Notes under the pieces: model-generated
The model's input: only the letters and a program-made list of their open reading frames with translations
Told to the model about the DNA's origin: nothing
Databases searched by the model: none
Shown here: one piece after another, positions 40,954-51,721 of the stretch
Layout: every line of letters begins with the position of its first letter
Position numbering within the stretch: the stretch's first letter is position 1
Program-made: the position numbers and the translations under genes
Assembly: GCA_965233705.1 (NCBI GenBank)
Contig: CBDDTF010000001.1
Location: 868,001 to 932,000 of the forward strand
Length of the DNA stretch: 64,000 bases
Source: Algihabitans sp965233705
GTDB lineage: Bacteria; Pseudomonadota; Alphaproteobacteria; Kiloniellales; DSM-21159
Reading direction: 5' to 3'

Positions 40954-42165
40954 TCAACCGGTCAGGACCACCCCGGCGGCGCTGTCCCAGGTCAGCACCA
41001 CGGGGTCGTCCCAGTCCACCGCCCGGCGGGCGGAGCGGGTCAGGTTGGGCGCCGTCGCCTCGACCATGCGGCCGTTGGCCTGGCGCACCCGGTAGATCGT
41101 CTCGCTGCCCAGGTAGCCGAGGCCGACCACCTCGCCGCGCGCGGCGTTGGCCGCCGGCAGGGCCCCGCCGGGGTCCGGCTTGATGCCGATCTTCTCGGGC
41201 CGGATCGCCACCCAGACCCGCTGCCCCTCGGTCACCGCGGGGCCGTGGTCGATGCGCAGCTCGCACGCCAGGTCCGGCGAGTCGATCACCACCACCTCGT
41301 CGGTCTCCGCGCGCACCCGCCCCTCGAACAGGTTGATCGAGCCGATGAAGTCGGCGACGAAGCGCGTGGCCGGGAACTCGTAGATCTCGGTCGGGGTGCC
41401 GACCTGGGCGATGCGCCCCTGGTTCATCACCGCGATGCGCGAGGAGAGGGTCATCGCCTCCTCCTGGTCGTGGGTCACGACCACGAAGGTGATGCCGACC
41501 TCCTCCTGAATGTTCATCAGCTCGAACTGCGTCTGCTCGCGCAGCTTCTTGTCGAGCGCACCCAGCGGCTCGTCGAGCAGCAGCACCTTGGGCCGCTTGA
41601 CCAGCGAGCGGGCCAGGGCGACGCGCTGGCGCTGGCCGCCGGAGAGCTGGTGCGGCTTGCGTTTGGCGAAGGCGCCGAGCTGCACCAGCTCCAACGCCTG
41701 GGCCACCCGGTCGCGGATCTCGCCGCGCGGCAGCCGCTCCTGCTTCAGGCCGAAGCCGACGTTGCCCTCCACCGTCATGTGCGGGAAGAGGGCGTAGGAC
41801 TGGAACATCATGTTGACCGGCCGGTCGTAGGGCGCGATGCCGGCCATGTCGATGCCGTCGATCAGGATCTGCCCGCCGCTCGGCGCCTCGAAGCCGGCCA
41901 GCATGCGCAGCAGCGTGGACTTGCCGCAGCCCGAGGCGCCGAGCAGGCAGAAGAGCTCGCCCTGGTAGATCTGCAGGTCGATGTCGTCGACGGCGAGGAA
42001 GTCGCCGAACTTCTTCGTCACCCCGCGGATGTCGATGAAGGGCTTGGCGGCCGGGTCGCGCCAGGGCTCCTCCGACAGGTCGGCCGGCGGCCGCCGGCCG
42101 GGCGCCGGCACGGCGACCTGCTCCGACGCCGCCGTGACGGCCTTCGCCTCCTGGACACCGGCCAT
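40954..42165 (-). CDS. potG: Polyamine ABC transporter ATPase PotG/PotA
   Basis: This 403-residue ATPase has Walker A GASGCGKST (near 78), Q-loop, the signature LSGGQRQRVALARS, Walker B VLLLDEPLGALD and the H-loop VVVTHDQEEAMTL. A C-terminal TOBE domain (from about 300; VWVAIRPEKIGI) senses or stabilises, as in PotA/PotG. The ATG at 42165 has a GGAGAGG site. It follows potF by 62 bases. Confidence 0.92.
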   Translation of the reverse strand: MAGVQEAKAVTAASEQVAVPAPGRRPPADLSEEPWRDPAAKPFIDIRGVTKKFGDFLAVDDIDLQIYQGELFCLLGASGCGKSTLLRMLAGFEAPSGGQILIDGIDMAGIAPYDRPVNMMFQSYALFPHMTVEGNVGFGLKQERLPRGEIRDRVAQALELVQLGAFAKRKPHQLSGGQRQRVALARSLVKRPKVLLLDEPLGALDKKLREQTQFELMNIQEEVGITFVVVTHDQEEAMTLSSRIAVMNQGRIAQVGTPTEIYEFPATRFVADFIGSINLFEGRVRAETDEVVVIDSPDLACELRIDHGPAVTEGQRVWVAIRPEKIGIKPDPGGALPAANAARGEVVGLGYLGSETIYRVRQANGRMVEATAPNLTRSARRAVDWDDPVVLTWDSAAGVVLTG

Positions 42166-42227
42166 GGACCTCTCCGCTGAGGACACCCCTGGGGCCACCC
42201 CGCTGCCTGCGTTCTACCGGCGCGGCC

Positions 42228-43340
42228 TCACTGGCCGGTCTTCACCCGTGTCCAGGCGCGCGTCTCCATCCGCTTGTAGCGCGGACTCTTGATGGTCGCG
42301 GGGAAGAGCTTCTCCTGCACCGCCTCGCTGGGATAGATCGCCGGATCGGTCTTCACCTCCTCGTCCACCATCGGCAGCGAGTCGGGCACGGCATTGGCGT
42401 ACCAGACGTAGTTGGTGATGCCGGCCATGTTCTCCGGCTCGAGCACGAAGTTGATCCACTTGTGGGCGTTTTCGGGGTGCGGCGCGTCGGCCGGGATCGC
42501 CAGCACGTCGAACCAGACCAGCGTGCCCTCCTCGGGGATCAGGTACTCGATCTCGACGTCGTTGCCGGCCTCCTCGGCGCGGGCCGCGGCGATGAAGACG
42601 TCGCCGGAAAAGCCCATGGCGACGCAGATGTCGCCGTTCGCCAGGTCGTTGATGTACTGCGAGGAGTGGAAGTACTTCAGATGCGGCTGGATCTGCTGCA
42701 GGTGCGCGGTGACCGCCTCCAGCACCTCGGGGTCCTCGTGCGAAGGATCGTAGCCCAGGTAGTTGGCGACCACGTCCATCACCTCGTCGGCGGAATCGAG
42801 CAGGGTGACGCCGCAGGCGCTGAGCTTCTCGACCGTCTCGGGATCGAACAGCAGGTCGTAGCTGTTGGGCACCTCGCCCAGGATCTCCTCGACCTTTTGG
42901 ACGTTCACGCCGATGCCGTTGGTGCCCCACTGGTAGATCGCGGCGTACTCGTTGCCCGGATCGGCCGTGGCGACCCGCTCCATCAGGCCCGGGTCCAGCT
43001 TGTCGAGATTGGGGATCTTCGACTTGTCCAGCTTCTGCAGCGCGCCGGCCTCGATCAGGCGGGCCAGGAAGGGCATGGCCGTCGGCACCACGATGTCGTA
43101 CCCGGAGTTGCCGGCCAACAGCTTGGCCTCGACCACCTCGTTGTTGTCGTAGACGTCGTAGGTGACCGAGATGCCGGTCTCCGCCTCGAAGTCCTCGATC
43201 GTGGTCTCGCCGATATAGTCGGACCAGTTGTAGACGTTGAGGACCTTCTCCTCCTGCGCCTGCGCGCCCTGCGGCGCGGCGGCCAGCGACAGCGCCAGAC
43301 CGGAGGCGAGCAGCAACCTTGTCGTCGTAAAGATCTGCAC
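42228..43340 (-). CDS. potF: Polyamine-binding protein PotF
   Basis: This is a 370-residue periplasmic polyamine-binding protein. The signal peptide (TTTRLLLASGLALSLAA) is cleaved after AQA near residue 28. The mature start EEKVLNVYNWSDYIG, where the Trp and Asp of the NWSDY motif contact the diamine, is the hallmark of the PotF/PotD family. I prefer the GTG at 43340, which has GGGAG upstream; an in-frame ATG at 43415 would precede an atypical charged extension. It leads the potFGHI operon. Confidence 0.92.
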   Translation of the reverse strand: MQIFTTTRLLLASGLALSLAAAPQGAQAQEEKVLNVYNWSDYIGETTIEDFEAETGISVTYDVYDNNEVVEAKLLAGNSGYDIVVPTAMPFLARLIEAGALQKLDKSKIPNLDKLDPGLMERVATADPGNEYAAIYQWGTNGIGVNVQKVEEILGEVPNSYDLLFDPETVEKLSACGVTLLDSADEVMDVVANYLGYDPSHEDPEVLEAVTAHLQQIQPHLKYFHSSQYINDLANGDICVAMGFSGDVFIAAARAEEAGNDVEIEYLIPEEGTLVWFDVLAIPADAPHPENAHKWINFVLEPENMAGITNYVWYANAVPDSLPMVDEEVKTDPAIYPSEAVQEKLFPATIKSPRYKRMETRAWTRVKTGQ

Positions 43341-43995
43341 CGTTCCCAACTCCCGTGACCGAGCCTCATCCCGCGCTGCCTCCGGTGGGCAGCGCCTTTC
43401 TTCTCTTCGCGCCATTCAGCACTTCGCCGGCGAGGCTTGTCAATCACGCCCGGCGGGCGAGCCGGGACCGGAAGCCCCGCCGCCGCGCCGCCTCAGAAGA
43501 GGCGGTCATTAAACCGCCATCTACCCTTGGTTGCCATTCCGAAGGCCGAGCGGAACGGCCCGGACGCCGATGCCCGGCGTCGGGGCGGCTGGACCTTGTG
43601 TCTCGAGGCAAAGATGCCCGCCCCTTCGACGACTTCCCCCTTGCACGACGCGGCCTTCGCGCACCTGGTCGCCTCTTGCCAGGCGCGCTGCCTGGAGGAT
43701 CGGCCGCCCGGCCACGACTGCGGGCGGCGCTTCGGCCGGCTGCGAGGGGCCCCGTGGTCTTCGGCCGCTTGACCCCTGCCGCTCAGCGACGATACCGCAA
43801 GCGCCCGCTTCCTGCTTGGCCTGTACCGCGTCCAGTCGCCGCCCCCGAGGCCGCCTGGAGCCCGCCGTCCGGGTGCGGGGTGCGGGAAACCTTGGCTTCC
43901 GGGCCCGACGGCGATTAGAAAGGCGCAGCCGCCATGGGGGCGGCCGTGTCCAGGGTATGCGCCGATCCGGCGCGGGCCCGCGTCTTTCGCCGTCC
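43341..43995. other. Long divergent spacer between potF and waaA
   Basis: No gene is convincing. A 6-bp hairpin GGCGGT/ACCGCC lies at 43501-43518. Several long frames exist on both strands, but their composition is that of shadow frames in GC-rich DNA. Promoters for potF and waaA must lie here. Confidence 0.5.
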
Positions 43996-45285
43996 ATGCT
44001 TGCCTCTGCCGCCTTCGCCGCCTACCGGACCGCCTTTCGTCTCGCCCGTCCCCTCGTGCGCCGCCTACTGGCGCGCCGGGTCGCGGCCGGGCGCGAGGAC
44101 CCGCAGCGCCTGGGCGAGCGCTGGGGCCAGCCCGGGCTGGCGCGGCCCGCGGGCGCGCTGATCTGGATCCACGCCGCCAGCGTCGGCGAGACCGTTTCGG
44201 TGATCCCCCTGATCGCCCGGCTGCGCGAGCGCCACCCCCAGGCGCCGGTCCTGCTGACCACCGTGACGACCACGGCGGCGCGGCGGGCTGCCGACCTCTT
44301 GCCGAACGGCGCCTTGCATCAGTATCTGCCGCTCGACGATCCCCGCGCGGTGCGCCGCTTCCTCGATCACTGGCGGCCGGCGGTCGGCATCCTGGTGGAA
44401 TCGGAGATCTGGCCCACCCTGATCCGCGCCGCGCGGGCCCGCGGTCTGCCGCTGGCGCTGCTCAACGGCCGCATCTCCCGCCGCTCGGCCCGCGGCTGGG
44501 CCTACGCCGGGCCGCTGTTCCGCCATCTGCTCGGCTGCTTCGACCTGATCCTGGCGCAGACGCCGGAGGATGCCCGCCGGCTGGCGCGGCTGAGCGACCG
44601 GCCGGTCGACTGCCTGGGCAACCTGAAGTTCGCCGGGCCGCCGCTGCCGGTCGACACGGGCGAGCTGGCGCGGCTGCGCGCGCTGCTCGGCAGTCGTCCG
44701 CTCTGGCTCGCCGCCGCCACCCATCCCGGCGAGGAAACGGCCGCGCTGGAGGCCCACCGCGCCCAGGCCGGGCAACAGAGCGGCCTGCTGACGGTGATCG
44801 TCCCGCGCCATCCGGCCCGCGGACCGGAGATCGCCGCCCAGGCCCGCGCGGCCGGCCTGGCCACCGCGCTGCGCAGCAGCGGCGCCGACCCGACGCCCGA
44901 GACCGCGGTCTACGTGGCCGACACCCTCGGCGAGCTCGGCCTCTGGTACCGGCTGAGCCCGATCGCCTTCGTCGGCGGCTCGCTGGTCGACCGCGGCGGC
45001 CAGAATCCGCTGGAGGCGGCGCGGCTGGGCTGCGCCCTGCTGTTCGGCCCGCACAGCGAGAAGAACGCCGCCGCCGTCGCCGGCCTCATGCGCGTCGGCG
45101 CCCTGCAGGAGGTGGCCGACGCCGCCGCGCTGGCCGAGGCACTCGGCCAGCTACTGCGCGACCCGGAGCTGCAGCGCGCCCGCGCCGCCGCCGCCCGGAC
45201 CTTCACCCAGGCCCAGGCCCACATCGTCGACGACGTGCTGGAGGCCCTGACGCCCTACCTGCCGGCGCCGCGCGCGCCGGACTGA
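43996..45285 (+). CDS. waaA: 3-deoxy-D-manno-octulosonic acid transferase (WaaA/KdtA)
   Basis: This 429-residue glycosyltransferase adds Kdo to lipid A precursors at the inner membrane. The N-terminal anchor region is followed by the active-site motif WIHAASVGE (Glu near 62) of GT30 enzymes, then LVESEIWPTLIRAARARGLPLALLNGRIS, and a C-terminal Rossmann domain with FVGGSLVDRGGQNPLEAARLGCALLFGP. The ATG at 43996 gives the usual N-terminus. It is convergent with the serine hydrolase, with a repeat element between the two stops. Confidence 0.94.
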   Translation: MLASAAFAAYRTAFRLARPLVRRLLARRVAAGREDPQRLGERWGQPGLARPAGALIWIHAASVGETVSVIPLIARLRERHPQAPVLLTTVTTTAARRAADLLPNGALHQYLPLDDPRAVRRFLDHWRPAVGILVESEIWPTLIRAARARGLPLALLNGRISRRSARGWAYAGPLFRHLLGCFDLILAQTPEDARRLARLSDRPVDCLGNLKFAGPPLPVDTGELARLRALLGSRPLWLAAATHPGEETAALEAHRAQAGQQSGLLTVIVPRHPARGPEIAAQARAAGLATALRSSGADPTPETAVYVADTLGELGLWYRLSPIAFVGGSLVDRGGQNPLEAARLGCALLFGPHSEKNAAAVAGLMRVGALQEVADAAALAEALGQLLRDPELQRARAAAARTFTQAQAHIVDDVLEALTPYLPAPRAPD

Positions 45286-45335
45286 CGCGCCGGACTGACG
45301 CGCGGGCGCGTCAGTCCGGAGGGTCGCAAAGCACT

Positions 45336-45474
45336 CTAGGGCGGTTTCCGATCGAGTGGAACCACGACGTGGGTTTGCCGATCGGCCCAAAACCGCCCTA
45401 AACCATAGTGTTAGAGTGATGCTGTCCGACCTGGCGAATCGCAAATGCGATTCGATCAGGTCGGGCATCGCTCT
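45336..45474. repeat. Intact two-unit palindromic intergenic element (copy B)
   Basis: This 139-bp element is identical to the reverse complement of 3911-4049 except at two positions. It fills most of the gap between waaA and the serine hydrolase. The CTAG at its right edge provides the TAG stop of the serine hydrolase gene. Confidence 0.92.
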
Positions 45475-46897
45475 AGCGCTGGCCGCGCCGCTGCAGCTCC
45501 GCCGCCAGCGCCGCCTCGTCGCGAAGCTGCTGACCGCCGAGCCAGACCTCCGTGACGGCGCCGGCCGCGTCACGCACTAGGCGCGCGGGCTCGCCGTGAC
45601 TGCCGAGCGCGCCGGCCAGCCGGATCCGCCCCCGGTCCGGCTCCTCGACCGCGATCTCGCTGGCGTCCAGAAAGGGGTCGATCTGGCCCGGCAGGGCGAG
45701 CCTGACGTGATCGCCCAGCGGCACCAGGTCGACCGGGCCCCACTGGCTCCACCAGCGGCCCTGCCAGTCGGCGATTCGCGGCGCCGGCGCCCCTTGCGCG
45801 GCGAAGACGCGCAGGATCTGCACCAGGCCGTGGGCCCAGAGGTTGGCGGCCCCGTCGCAGGCGTTGGTCAGCAGCGACAGGCAGAGGTCGCGGCCCGGCA
45901 GCACCAGCGTGCAGCTTATGTAGCCGGGAAAGGCGCCGCTGTGCCCGAACCACTCCCAGGCGCCCGCCTGGCCGCCCACCTGCCCGCGCAGCAGGCCGAG
46001 ACCGAAGCTGCGCCCGAGCGAGCTGTGGGGGTCGCGCCACTGCGCCCGGACCATCTCGCGGCGGCTGGCGCGCGACAGGGGGCTCTGCTCGGCGGCAGGG
46101 TCGAGGCCGGCGAAGAAGCGGGCCAGGTTGCCGGGGGTCGACACGAAGCCGCCGGCCGGCGCGAGCGCGCGGGTGGAGGCGCCGCCGTCCAGGCCGACCC
46201 GCCGGCCCAGCGGCAGCTCCAGGCTGTGCCCGCGCGCGAAGGGGACCTCGTCCGGCGGCGGGCCGTCCGGCCGGGTCTCGGTCAGGCCGGCCCGGGCCAC
46301 CACCTCGCGCGCGATCCAGTCGGTGTAGGGCTCGCCGGTCACCGCCTCGATCACCTGGCCGAGCAAGGCGAAGCCGTAGTTGGAGTACTTGGCCCGCTCG
46401 GCCACCGGAAGCACCGGCGCCTCGGCCAGGGCCGCGCGCAGCTCGCCGGCGTCGGGAAAGGGCCGCCGCCCCTGCCAGTGGCCGGAGTCCGCGCCGTCGC
46501 GCACCAGCCCGGCGCCGTGCGAGAGCAGATGCGTCAGCGTCGCCGCCGCCACCTCGGGGTGCAGCCCCGCGACGTGGCGGCCCACCGGATCGTCGAGCCG
46601 CAGCCGCCCCGCCTCGCGCAGCCGCAGGATCCCGGCGGCGGTGAAGCTCTTGGAGTGAGAGGCGGCACGGAAGCGGTGGCGCGGGGTCAGCGCCGTCCCG
46701 GCCTCGGCGTCGGCCGTGCCGAAGGCCCGCTCCAGCACCAGGCGGCCGCGATAGGCCACGGCCAGGCCGCACCCCGGCTGCCGGTCGGCGCGCAGGCGGT
46801 AGACCAGCCAGCGGGGCAGGTAGTCGAGCGCCGCCGCCAGCCAATCGGGCAGCTCCGCCCCCGCCTCCTGCGTCTGCGCCGCCTGCTGTCTGTCCAT
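45473..46897 (-). CDS. Serine hydrolase, class C beta-lactamase-like
   Basis: This 474-residue enzyme has the SxxK motif as SHSK (Ser80-Lys83), the YxN motif YSN (171-173) and a final HSG in FGHSGAFPGY in place of KTG. These are shared by EstB-like esterases, D-aminopeptidases and class C beta-lactamases. There is no clear signal peptide, so it is probably cytosolic. The C-terminal 120 residues form an extra beta domain. The ATG at 46897 has a GAGGAGG site. Substrate unknown. Confidence 0.88.
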   Translation of the reverse strand: MDRQQAAQTQEAGAELPDWLAAALDYLPRWLVYRLRADRQPGCGLAVAYRGRLVLERAFGTADAEAGTALTPRHRFRAASHSKSFTAAGILRLREAGRLRLDDPVGRHVAGLHPEVAAATLTHLLSHGAGLVRDGADSGHWQGRRPFPDAGELRAALAEAPVLPVAERAKYSNYGFALLGQVIEAVTGEPYTDWIAREVVARAGLTETRPDGPPPDEVPFARGHSLELPLGRRVGLDGGASTRALAPAGGFVSTPGNLARFFAGLDPAAEQSPLSRASRREMVRAQWRDPHSSLGRSFGLGLLRGQVGGQAGAWEWFGHSGAFPGYISCTLVLPGRDLCLSLLTNACDGAANLWAHGLVQILRVFAAQGAPAPRIADWQGRWWSQWGPVDLVPLGDHVRLALPGQIDPFLDASEIAVEEPDRGRIRLAGALGSHGEPARLVRDAAGAVTEVWLGGQQLRDEAALAAELQRRGQR

Positions 46898-47085
46898 GGC
46901 GCCCTGCCTCCTCGCGCTCTCTCGGGTCCCTCGACGAATGACGGCGGCAAGGCTACGACAGGCCGGGCCGGCGGCGCCAAGGGCGCGCCGGCATGGCGCC
47001 CATGCAGGAGCTGGGCCCCCTGCACGAGACGGGCCCCCGCCGGCGCGGCAAGCGGCGCCACCGAAAACAAGGGGAGGTCCGGCCC

Positions 47086-47137
47086 GCAGGCCGCGTCCCG
47101 CAGGCCGCGTCCCGCAGGCCGCGTCCCGCAGGCCGCG
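47086..47137. repeat. 14-bp tandem repeats
   Basis: GCAGGCCGCGTCCC is repeated three times plus a partial copy, between the serine hydrolase start and dusA stop. Confidence 0.9.
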
Positions 47138-47141
47138 CCTC

Positions 47142-48152
<1,011 letters not shown>

Positions 48153-48398
48153 GCGGCTTCGGGGCTGGCGGTGGGCATTGCGAGCGCAGCGCGTGCGACA
48201 GGGGAGCCGTCGGCGCGCGCCGACAAGATGGGGCCAAGCGGCGGCGATTGCAAAGCCGCGGCGGGCGCAGGGAGAGGGCCGGCTGGCGACGGCGTCCCCA
48301 AGCCAGCCTAATGAATTAGAATTCAAGGGCTTTTCCCATGGGCGTCGGGACCGCAAAGCGGTTTCAAAGCGCCGCGAACCTCTCTAACTTGCGGCCCC

Positions 48399-49037
48399 AT
48401 GACCGCCGCCAAGCCGACCAAGCCGAAGAAAGCCCCCGCGCCGGCGCCCGCCGAGGGGCGCGCCTGGCAGCGCATGCTGTCGGGCCGGCGCCTGGACCTG
48501 CTGGACCCCTCGCCGGTGGATATCGAGATCGAGGACATCGCCCAGGGGCTGTCGCGCGTGGCGCGCTGGAACGGCCAGACCCTGGGCGACTGGGCCTTCA
48601 GCGTCGCCCAGCACAGCCTGTTGGTCGAGCGGATCGCCCGCCGCCTCGACCCGCGCCTGGGCCGCCAGTGGCAGCTCGCCGCGCTGCTGCACGACGCGCC
48701 GGAGTACGTGGTGGGCGACCTGATCACCCCCTTCAAGGCGGCGGTCGGGCCCGGCTACAAGCAGCTTGAGCGCCGGCTGATGCAGGCGGTCCACCTGCGC
48801 TTCGGCCTGCCGGGTCTGCTGCCGGAGCGGGTCGAGGCGCTGATCAAGCGCGCCGACGGCATCGCCGCCTACATGGAGGCAACCCAGCTCGCCGGCTTCG
48901 AACGCGCCGCCGCCGACCGCATCTTCAGCCGGCCGCGCGGCAAGGCGGCGGCGGAGATCCTGGGCTGGGCGCTGGACCCGGTCTCCCCCGCCCGGGCCAA
49001 GGCGGCGTTTCTGGAACGCTTCGAGGCGCTGGCCTGA
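48399..49037 (+). CDS. HD-domain hydrolase, YfbR-like
   Basis: This 212-residue protein has an HD-type metal site: His in SVAQHSLLV, His-Asp in LLHDAPEYVVGDL, and a late Asp in IKRADGIAAYMEA. It resembles YfbR-type nucleotidases that dephosphorylate deoxynucleoside monophosphates. The first 20 residues are a Lys/Pro/Ala tract. The ATG at 48399 has no strong ribosome site. It is convergent with ccoS. Confidence 0.85.
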   Translation: MTAAKPTKPKKAPAPAPAEGRAWQRMLSGRRLDLLDPSPVDIEIEDIAQGLSRVARWNGQTLGDWAFSVAQHSLLVERIARRLDPRLGRQWQLAALLHDAPEYVVGDLITPFKAAVGPGYKQLERRLMQAVHLRFGLPGLLPERVEALIKRADGIAAYMEATQLAGFERAAADRIFSRPRGKAAAEILGWALDPVSPARAKAAFLERFEALA

Positions 49038-49093
49038 CGGCGTCCGCCCGACCGGCCGCCGGTCGCAGCCGCCTTCGTCTACGCGCCGGCGCT

Positions 49094-49318
49094 TCAACTC
49101 GCCCGGTCGCGGTGATCCGGCCCCCGCCCCTCGCCGGCGGAGTCCGCGCGCTCCCGATCCGGCCGCGCCGTGCCGGTCTCCTCGTCGTCGAAGAGGATGC
49201 GCTCTGCGGCGCCGTCGAGATCCTCGTACTGGCCCTTGCGCAGCGACCAGAGGAAGGCCCCGAGACCGAGCAGGCCGAGGAAGAGGGCGGCCGGGATCAG
49301 ATAGATCAGAACGTCCAT
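49094..49318 (-). CDS. ccoS: cbb3 oxidase maturation protein CcoS
   Basis: This 74-residue protein has one membrane helix (LIYLIPAALFLGLLGLGAFLW) followed by the family motif KGQYEDLDGAAERILFDDE. CcoS is needed for loading cofactors into cbb3 oxidase. It is the last of the ccoNOQP-GHIS row, 192 bases after ccoI. The ATG at 49318 has an AAGG site. Confidence 0.92.
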   Translation of the reverse strand: MDVLIYLIPAALFLGLLGLGAFLWSLRKGQYEDLDGAAERILFDDEETGTARPDRERADSAGEGRGPDHRDRAS

Positions 49319-49510
49319 GTCGCCTTGCACCCCAGAGCGGATTGCGAACGCGGCGCCGCCGCCCGGGCCCCGGCGCCTTCGGATCTCAGATAGGCAGTGG
49401 CGGCGGCCGCCGCAGCCCCGCGCGCCCGCGCCGGACCACGCGCCGCACCAGAGCAGGTGTCTTGCGACCGGCGGAGCCGCAGAAGCGGCGCCAGACGATC
49501 ACACCCCGCT

Positions 49511-51721
49511 CTACCGCCGCCCGGCGAGGCGCAGGGCGTTGGTGATCACCAGGATCGAGGAGCCGCTCATGGCGACCGCGGCGATCAGCGGGGTGACGAA
49601 GCCGGCAACGGCCAGCGGGATGGCGCAGAGATTGTAGACCAGGGCCAGGCCGAAGTTCTGCTTGACCAGGCGGTCGGCGCGCCGGGCGACCTGCAGCAGC
49701 TCCAGCACCGGCTGCAACGCCTCGCCCTGAAACACGGCATCGGCGGCGGTCTGGCTGATGTCGACCGCGCTGGAGGGCGACAGTGAGACCGAGGCGGCGG
49801 CCAGCGCCGGCGCGTCGTTGAGGCCGTCGCCGACCATCAGCACCCGCCGCCCCTCGGCGGCCAGCGCCTCCAGCCGGGCCACCTTGTCGCCCGGTGCCAG
49901 CTCCGCCTGCCAGTCGGCGATGCCCAGCGCTTCGGCGACCGCCGCCACCGTGGGCCGGCGGTCGCCGGAGAGCAGCTCGACCCGGAAACCGCGGCGCTGC
50001 AAGTCCGCCACCACCCGCGCGGCATCGTCGCGCGGCCGGTCGGTGAAGGCGAAGCGCTGCGGCGCGTGACCGGGCCGGGTCAGCCAGAGCTCCGGCCCGG
50101 CGCCGCTGTCGGGCTCCGCCGGCGCCGCGCCGGTCCAGCGCCAGCTGCCCAGGCGCACCTCGCCCGCCGGCGTCTGCAGCGACAGGCCGCAGCCCGGCAC
50201 CTCCTGCACGCCCTCGGCGGCGGGCACGTCCGGCGCCGCCCGGCTGAGCGCGCGGGCCAGCGGGTGACGGCTGGCGGCGGCGAGGCTGGCGGCCAGCTCC
50301 AGCGCCTCCGGCTCGGTGACCAGGTCGACCAGCTCGGGCCGGCCGAGGGTCAGCGTGCCGGTCTTGTCGAACACCACCGTGTCGACCACCGCCAGACGCT
50401 CCAGCGCCGTGCCCGACTTCAGCAGCAGGCCCTTGCGCAGCAGCCGGCCGCTGGCGATGACCTGCACCGCCGGCACCGCCAGGCCCAACGCGCAGGGGCA
50501 GGTGATGATCAGCACGGCGATGGCGATCATCAACGCCGGCTGCCAGGCCAGACCGGCGACCAGCCACCAGCCGAGAAAGGCGCCCAGGGCCAGCAGATGC
50601 ACCACCGGCGCGTAGACCCGGGCCAGGCGGTCGGCCAGCCCGACGAAGCGGGCGCGGCGCTGCTCGGCCACCTCCATCAGCCGGACGATCTCCGCCAGCA
50701 GGGTCTTCTCGCCGGTGGCGGTCACCTCCAGCGTCAGCGGCGCGCCGATGTTGAGCGTGCCGGCGAAGACCCGGGCGCCCTTGCTGGCGCGCGTCGGCAG
50801 GCTCTCGCCGGTGATCAGGCTGGTATCCAGCTCGCTCTCGCCGCTCAGCACCCGCCCGTCGACGGCGATGCGCTCGCCGGCGGCGGCCAGCACCGTCATG
50901 CCCGGCTCGACCTGCTCGGGCTTGAGCAGAAGGCGCTTACCGCCCGCGCCGATCACGGTGACCGCGCTGGCGCCCAGGGCGAGCAGCCGCTCGGCGGCGG
51001 AGCGCGCCTTGCCGCGCGCGCGGCGGTCCAGGTAGCGGCCGATCAGCAGGAAGAACAGCAGCATCACGGCGGAATCGAAGTAGGCGTGCTTGCCCTGGTT
51101 CATCGTCTCGACCAGAGACATGCCCGAGGCGAGCAGCACGGCCAGGGAGATCGGCACGTCCATGTTGGTGGTGCGCGCCTTCAACGCCGAAAGGGCGGAG
51201 CGGAAGAAGGGCCGCCCGGCGTAGACGATGGCCGGCAGGGCGATCAGCGCCGAGAACCAGTGCATCAGGGTACGGGTGGCCGGCCCCATGCCCTCGACAT
51301 GGCCGGCCCAGACGGCGACCGAGAGCAACATGACGTTGGCGGCGGCGAAGCCGGCCACCGCCATGCAGCGCAGCAACTCGCGTTCCTGGCGCGCGTCCTC
51401 GGCCGTCAGCCGCGCCGGCTCGTAGGGCACTACCTTGAAGCCCAGGTCCTCGACCTTGCGGGCCAGCGCGCTGCCGCGCGCGGCCGGCCCGTCCCAGGCC
51501 AGCACCATGCGCCGGGTGGTCAGGTTGACCCGCGCCTCGCGCACCCCCTCGAGCGGCTGCAGGCTCGATTCGATCTTGCGCACGCAGCCGCCGCAGTGCA
51601 GCCCCTCGACCATCAGATGCAGGCGCCGCGTGCCGGCCTCGTCGCGCTGGACGTAGGCGCCGACATCGACGCGCGGCGCCTCCGGCGCGAGGTCGCGCGG
51701 GGCGGACTGGGCCAGGGTCAT
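49511..51721 (-). CDS. ccoI: P1B-type copper ATPase CcoI/FixI
   Basis: This is a 736-residue copper pump that delivers copper for cbb3 assembly. The N-terminal metal-binding CGGC is at 43-46; the membrane CPC is in IITCPCALGLAVP, the phosphorylated Asp in VFDKTGTLT, and the hinge MVGDGLNDAPAL. The ATG overlaps the fixH stop (ATGA). It lies in the oxidase maturation row, which distinguishes it from general copper exporters. Confidence 0.95.
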   Translation of the reverse strand: MTLAQSAPRDLAPEAPRVDVGAYVQRDEAGTRRLHLMVEGLHCGGCVRKIESSLQPLEGVREARVNLTTRRMVLAWDGPAARGSALARKVEDLGFKVVPYEPARLTAEDARQERELLRCMAVAGFAAANVMLLSVAVWAGHVEGMGPATRTLMHWFSALIALPAIVYAGRPFFRSALSALKARTTNMDVPISLAVLLASGMSLVETMNQGKHAYFDSAVMLLFFLLIGRYLDRRARGKARSAAERLLALGASAVTVIGAGGKRLLLKPEQVEPGMTVLAAAGERIAVDGRVLSGESELDTSLITGESLPTRASKGARVFAGTLNIGAPLTLEVTATGEKTLLAEIVRLMEVAEQRRARFVGLADRLARVYAPVVHLLALGAFLGWWLVAGLAWQPALMIAIAVLIITCPCALGLAVPAVQVIASGRLLRKGLLLKSGTALERLAVVDTVVFDKTGTLTLGRPELVDLVTEPEALELAASLAAASRHPLARALSRAAPDVPAAEGVQEVPGCGLSLQTPAGEVRLGSWRWTGAAPAEPDSGAGPELWLTRPGHAPQRFAFTDRPRDDAARVVADLQRRGFRVELLSGDRRPTVAAVAEALGIADWQAELAPGDKVARLEALAAEGRRVLMVGDGLNDAPALAAASVSLSPSSAVDISQTAADAVFQGEALQPVLELLQVARRADRLVKQNFGLALVYNLCAIPLAVAGFVTPLIAAVAMSGSSILVITNALRLAGRR

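Noticed and set aside
43531..43995. Extended N-terminus of waaA
   Set aside because: The extra 155 residues are Arg/Pro/Ala-rich with no homology pattern; WaaA normally starts just before the membrane anchor at 43996.
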